Assembly: GCA_032173965.1 (NCBI GenBank) | Contig: CM063284.1 | Span: 115,852,410 to 115,916,409 of the forward strand | Length of the DNA stretch: 64,000 nt | Reading direction: 5' to 3' | Source of the DNA: Sitta carolinensis | Lineage: Eukaryota > Chordata > Aves > Passeriformes > Sittidae | Shown: positions 58,101 through 64,000 of the stretch, one piece after another | How positions within the stretch are numbered: position 1 is the first letter of the stretch | Layout of the letters: the number at the start of each line of letters is the position of its first letter | The notes under the pieces: model-generated | The model's database searches: none | Told to the model about the DNA's origin: nothing | The model's input: only the letters and a program-made list of their open reading frames with translations | Made by a program: the position numbers and the translations under genes

Positions 58101-61100
58101 AAATGGAGGATATCCTCCAATGCCATTTCTTGTAGACAAATTAGTGACTATGCCATATCATAAAGCCTCATTCTGAGTCACTATTTCATTGCAGCAGTAC
58201 TTTGTCAGACAAGTTAAAGTGGATGATCAGTAGTGATAGTATAATGAGTTTAATAATTATTGAAATATTAGTATGATTCTTTTCAGTCATATTACCATGG
58301 TAAATGAGGCAAAATGGTGGGGTTTAAAAATAAAGGCCTGTGACAAATATTACAGTGACTAACCGAATTTTGGGGGAAGAAGAAAAGAGAGAACTGCTCT
58401 AAAGATATCTGAGTGAAACCTGGACCCAGGTGAATTTAGTCAGTGTGATGAAAAATTGACTTAAAGCGTGAGGAAAGGCATAAAAATGAGTGTATGATGG
58501 TGGAGGGTACATTGCACCTTTCTATTTATTTATTTACTTCTTCAATTATATTATTAAAGTTTCCCTTAGTATTTTAGTTCTAGAATAGAGCAGAAGTACA
58601 GTTTTAAAATTGTCTTGAGATTTAGAGAGAAAAAAAGAAATACATGGAAATCATTATCACTGGCTTTTGTCAATAATCCTAAATCCATGAGGTTTTCATT
58701 TTGTTAGAAGGATGTGTTTTAACACAGTGGGGTAGGTATAAGTTGCGCTAGTGACTTGTTTTTCCAGATAGCATTGTATTTTTGTAGCCTAGAGTTCCAC
58801 TAAGTTGTGTTCTCCAAAGAATAAATGAATTATATACACTGTTTTTCACTTGAACTGTGCCATATGTGAAAAATGTTGGTCTGTACCTCAAAGATGCTCT
58901 GTAAAATCATCTACTGTGGTTCAGAAACATCAGTATGTCCGTTTATCAAAATAACTTGAAAGAAAATGTAGTGAACAGGGACCTAAATGTACTAGAGCAG
59001 TTGCACTATGTAATTCTCCATAAGTAAATTTGAAAGTCAAGCAAACTGATGCCATTTAGAAAAATACTGGCCTAGATAGTAAGACAGAAAGTTTGCTAGC
59101 TAATTTCAAAATACTGAAATGAAATTTCTGGATATTAAATTTAGTTTTTAAGAATTCTTGTACTGGAATACACTTCCCTTGTCTCTGAATATGACCCACG
59201 GAGGATAGAAGTAGATTCCTGCAAACAGTGAGAGTACAGCATGGTCTTTCATTTGATATGCCCACGTACGCTCGGCAGTTGCTTCTGGTAGCCCTAACCT
59301 CCATGAGCTTCATATAATCTCTTGCAACATCTATCAAGCATGTCACAGCAAGAAAATTTGTCCACTGAACTGGTGGAGTAGAAAAACAGAATCTCACAAG
59401 TGAGATTCTATTTATGCTTCCTTCACCAAGCTGTAAAGAGTCAACCACGGTTACATAAGCCTTTCCTGCAGGGTTTCAACAGCTCTAAACATCCTCAACT
59501 AAGGTGACAAAATCAACAAAAGTACCCAAAAAGCGTCTGTAAGCAGCATGAAAACAAATGAAGGCAGAAAAAGTAAACCTATGAAAAAAGTTGCAGCCAT
59601 CCTTTAATATTAAAATAACTAAAATTTAGAAACAATTTTAGAGGTGTTCTTAATTCTTAGCCCAGGCTTTCTCTTGCATTTCAGCCAGATGAGGGAGATG
59701 AGGAAAATGTGGACAAATAAGATGCCTGAAGTGATTTAGAATGAACATTAATGCAAGATGCATTTTTGAGTCTATCAGGAATTTTTTGGTAATAATAATA
59801 GCAGTGAATGGAGAAAAATTAATTTCAGCTCAGAACTATACTTGCTAAAGTTGAATTCTGCACAGATTTCTGGAGAAACCCTTTCTAGAAAATAGAGAAA
59901 AATTATGGCACAACAGTGACTGCCACCTGCTGCAGTCCTGAGATAAAATGTGGATGCCAGGATATTATTTCCCAGCTGTTATTAGCTCATTGGTGGTTTC
60001 TGTAAATGTGTTCCAAGAGAACTGCTCTGGAGAGAGCTAACCAGATTTTCAGCTGCTGACAAAAAAAGACATTATGAGTGTGAGGAAAACATCAAATTCT
60101 CGTCTTAAGTCCCTGGTTTCCTGTGCAAGGACCTCCTGCCAAAGTATTTTTGACTAGCCCTTTAATTTGTTTATTTTTGTCTTTTTCTGTTAGCCTGAAA
60201 GACCACAGCAAGTCCAGAACTATGGTATAATAAAATCCAGTGTTTCTTAAAAAATATTGAAAGCAAGCTTATATGCTTGTCCAACAGAAACTTTGGAGAC
60301 AGTTTTTTACATTTTTGGTTTAGCTTGAAAGTGAAGACCAAACGCATGGCTGTTGGTCCAGAGCTACAAAATACAGCAAAGCAAGCATCAAAACATGGCT
60401 GGTAGAAGTTGAGAATATTTCTCATATTTCTTCACAGTGCACACATAAATGTGGTCTAGTATGATGTCAAGTCTACCTCAGAACATATCTTGCCTTTTTC
60501 GCCCCAGAATTGTGTGGAAAATGAAGAATCTTCTATTGGCAAATGTGTATAAAACAGTGTTGAAAAAATAATAGGAGGTGGTGATTTTTTACAGTGGAAA
60601 GAAAAAATCTCTTCAGAAGACAAAAAATGTGATCTATTAGCATAATAATGTTATCAAATATCAAGTGTTATACTATTTTATATTTTTATACTTCTGTTCC
60701 ATAAACATACAATAGCGTGTTAATATATCAAATGTATACATAGTCTTCCCACTGTGCATAACTGTTCATATATTGCTGTTATATCTTCTGAGATTAAGTA
60801 AACACAGAATGTAATGTACTGTACATAAATATAGCACTACTGAATCATAATAAAAATTTAAAAATACCTTTTTACCATGAGAACTGTGTCAGAATCTCTC
60901 AGTGAAATTAGCCAAAATGAGAAGGCTTTTTTCTTTTCCCAGAAATATACCAATTTCAGCAAAACTTCAGTCTCAAAAAGGATTTTCTGGTTAAGCCTGA
61001 ATAAAACCTAACATAGACAATCAGCCAATGGATGTCTGTGAACCAAGAGGGAACAAAGGTCAGTTTGTTCTTCTGTCTTTTTTACATAAGAGGCTTGAAC

Positions 61101-61345
61101 CTGGATTTTCCACTTAGGTGTATGCCCTCCCTCTTGCTGGTAGTTTCAGTTTCCCCCACCAAATGTGTTCCCGTCATTTTAAATATGTAAGTAAGTGACC
61201 ATTTGAAAGGTAGAGCCTTGGACCTGTTCCAGCATAGCAACAGGGGAATTCAAGGGGAGGAAATGATGTTCATGTTCTCAGAAAACTTTTGCATATTTCC
61301 AAAATCAGAGTTCTGACAAATTTGAAAGTAACAAGGATTTGAAAG

Positions 61346-61347
<2 letters not shown>

Positions 61348-61377
<30 letters not shown>
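61348..61377. repeat. Poly(A) run
   Basis: About 30 uninterrupted A. I looked for a retroposed gene body or CR1 body on its left and saw none, so it is called a simple homopolymer. Confidence 0.8.
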
Positions 61378-61379
<2 letters not shown>

Positions 61380-64000
61380 AAATTTGAAAGGTATTCATGC
61401 ATTCTTGAAATAGCAATATATCAATACGTAAACACTGCAACAGTAAGAAACCTCCTTATTAACCATAAAGGAAGTAGCAATGCACACCAGAATTCACATG
61501 GCAGAGGGAGAAATGTTGCCCATGTTTGTAATCTGTGGAGACAGTGGCAACTTCTTAATATGGCTAAGAAGAGTATGAATTCAATATTTTCCTCAGACTT
61601 CTGGAAAAGCACACCCCACTATACCATCTCTGGCAGGCCTGCCCATGCAGCAGGCAGCCGGATGTTGGAGCCAATTACTAATCCACCAAAGTGACAGTGA
61701 AGAGTTCAGGGCTGCATGGGCTGAAGACAACATGAAAGAGAAATAAAATGAAGCCACTATATTCACTTCTGTGGCCCTGCATGAGTTTGCCATATTATCT
61801 TCTTACCCTGAATTCATTTCACTATCAGGCAATCTCCTGAAGCATAATTTCTTCTCCTGTCCGCTTGATAGAACATTTTACATTATTTTGACTGTTTGAC
61901 TCTATTTGCAAAGGCAGGATAAAAAAAGCATTTTATTTGTGCTATGAAATAAGAGAGTGAAGCAAGTTCCTGCAAGCAGGCTGCTTCGTTGAGTCAAATT
62001 TATACTCTCATTTTGAGTGTGGAGCTTATACCATTCTTTACTTCACAGGAAAAGATACGCTTTACGCTAATGCATAGTAATCTCTGTACAATCCCAACTC
62101 ACTTTCTCTGCTTTTAGCCACGCCCTAGTGGGAAATTTCTCTGAGAAATTAACATGGAGATCGGCTCCTAACTGCATTTTCAAATATATTTATCGGTTAT
62201 TTTTTTTTGTAATGTTATGATAAAGAGATTTTTGCTTATTAATACTAATAGATCTGTGATTACAGATAAAAGCCAGACACTGGAAACTGCTACACATGGA
62301 CCCTTTTACTTTCCTGGCACATTTTGAACATGAAATAAGTTAAATTACTGTTATTTTCAGAACACATTATAAACTGGAAAAGTGGTGAGTGAAAAAAATA
62401 AGGCATTCACCAAGAATTAACTATTAAGATGAAGTTGGTTATAGATGGTTTCACACTGTTTTTATTTTCTGTGATTAGTATAATAGAGTGGTTGTATATA
62501 ATAGATAATGCCAGCTATTTCAGTATAGGTGTCTTGCAAAAGTTAAATAAATAAAAAGTGACTTAGCTTTTATTTACCTTGCAGAAGGTGAACAAATAAG
62601 GTGACAGTGAAATAAATTTTTTTTCCTGCCAGCTAAGCATGTCGTCAGTCCTTACTAAAGTAATGAAGCAGGCAAACAATATTTTGTTTTCTTTTCACTG
62701 TGGTGGAGGAGTTTTACATCAAAAAGGAAGACAACACTTCAAATTTGAGGATAGCTGTGGCTGGTATTACTGTCTGCCTCCTAAGTCATGTCCTGCTTTC
62801 TGTTTTAAAAAAATCTGAACTGGCTTAAGACTGTCCTGTCATGAGTATTGCCTCCTAGAAATTGCTTGCTTGTAAAGAACACATATGGACAATTTATTTG
62901 TGGCTCAGTGTCACTCTGTTGTGGAAATTTTGTTTATGTACTGCACAGGATTTCTTAAACAAAATGCTTGTGTCTTCTGTCCATAATCAGATGCTCAGAA
63001 TTTCTTGTAAAAGTGGGACTGTTAAGTGCTAGTGCAAAAAAAAAAAAAAAAAAAATCCTCATTTATTTTCTTCTAATTCATTCTTTCACTTGGGAGTCCA
63101 GGCTTCAGTTTAAATTTCAGGGATGCCATTCAGAGCAAAGTATTTGTAGAATTTTAAAAATGGGCTTTTATAGAGGCAGCAGTGGAAATGGTGATCTGTT
63201 GTTTACTTTCCCTGGCAAAATTGCAGGGTGGCTTTTCTCCATGGACTCTTTGATATTAGACTATTAAATCCACTTTCACTACCAGTCCTGGGCTTCTGAA
63301 GACTTCTAGACTACATACATATGACAGCTTTGAGAAACAGTGGGAAGAAAGTGAAAGACAGTGCAAAACAGAATTCTGTGGCAACTGGGCAAATTGCCAG
63401 TAAATTCAATGAAGCTTTTCATTAAATTCAGTGTGTTTTACATTAAAGCTGAATTTGACCCACAGTCTTTGGCTATTAAAGTTATACAGCTTTAAAAAGT
63501 TACATGAAATTTTATGTACTTGAAAAAATTCAGTATAATGTTGAATCTATTTTAAACCCATTTGAAAAATACTTTTAAATTATCCTGTTAAGGATTCATA
63601 TGGTGTGGGACTTCTCTCTTTATTTTCTGTCTGGATGGATCAGATGAAGCACATGGTGAGTGGTTCCCAGAGTTTTCTGTTATACACTTGGCAGCACCAA
63701 ATGAAAATATGCACACATTTGTTTATAAGAAAATTCTTCTGTTGTTGTGGGAATTTTTTTATGACCATCGTAGAGTGATAAAAGATAAGAAAAAGAGTGA
63801 TAGGTAATAAAAGAGTGATAGATAAATAAGATTGTTCTCTTTTCCCCTTTAAATTTGTCTTAGATTGATGTTACAATAATGGCCAACTTCTTTCATCAGT
63901 AAATGTCCAGGAGTTAAAGACTTTAAGAGCTCTACAAAGAAAGACATACTTTTATGTCCTAAAGGATTGGAAAAATCCAGCCCATCCTAAAGAGGTATGA

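Larger units (their letters stand above)
51387..64000. other. TOX 5' flank, AT-rich, no gene recognised
   Basis: This stretch holds T-runs at about 52313-52329 and 56214-56240, A-runs at about 57460-57485, 61348-61377 and 63036-63054, a C-run near 53587-53596, (TTTG)n at 53858-53898, an AT-only low-complexity patch at 55070-55160, (ATTT)n near 58522-58536 and three AGAGTGATA words at 63773-63822. A 130-codon minus-strand open frame at 59448-59056 has no recognisable domain. Confidence 0.5.

Noticed and set aside
61348..61377. Poly(A) tail of a processed pseudogene
   Set aside because: No gene body or target-site duplication is visible on the left, and bird genomes have few processed pseudogenes because CR1 does not mobilise poly(A) mRNAs efficiently.
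1..64000. CRISPR array, tRNA/rRNA gene, endogenous retrovirus or bacterial-type operon
   Set aside because: No regularly spaced direct repeats, cloverleaf, LTR pair, gag/pol/env motif or closely packed genes were seen. The window is vertebrate intron and flank.

Overview
This is non-coding-rich vertebrate nuclear DNA, most likely from a bird. The evidence is the set of 5'-truncated CR1 retroposons, one of which ends in the ATTCTAYG-type octamer tail typical of avian CR1. There are no Alu, L1 or B-type SINEs. The background is AT-rich and a single CpG-rich block lies near the centre. The sequence does not identify the species.

Only one protein-coding exon can be supported: coding exon 1 of TOX (thymocyte selection-associated HMG-box protein), on the minus strand at 35478-35579. 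It encodes 34 residues, starts MDVRFY, ends CLDPYYCNK and runs into a GTGACTC splice donor. Positions 1-35477 are therefore the first part of TOX intron 1. Positions from about 35580 to 35900 and beyond are the 5' UTR. The CpG-rich block at about 35880-36760 is the likely promoter. From about 36760 to 64000 is 5' flanking, apparently gene-free DNA. Exon 2 and the HMG-box exons are not seen and should lie beyond the left edge.

Layout from left to right. 1-8764: intron 1, with a perfect 183-bp tandem duplication abutting a CR1 3' end (2353-3133). 8765-9655: a CR1 copy whose upstream part is inverted relative to its 3' part, as in twin priming. 9656-34110: AT-rich intron with short CR1 relics, one long A-rich/C-run tract, small palindromes and two possible conserved elements. 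34115-36760: the CpG-rich promoter and first-exon block, with a (GGGCC)n G-quadruplex motif, two Z-DNA-type alternating tracts either side of exon 1, a polypyrimidine tract and a pentamer array. 36760-64000: AT-rich upstream DNA with a 21-bp minisatellite, a (TTTG)n tract, several long A/T runs, one weak repeat relic and one isolated exon-like segment.

No unknown multi-gene system, CRISPR array, RNA gene or intact transposon was found. The observations most worth checking are the twin-primed CR1, the long upstream ORF that stops 4 nt before the TOX start codon, the paired alternating tracts around exon 1, and the perfect 183-bp duplication.
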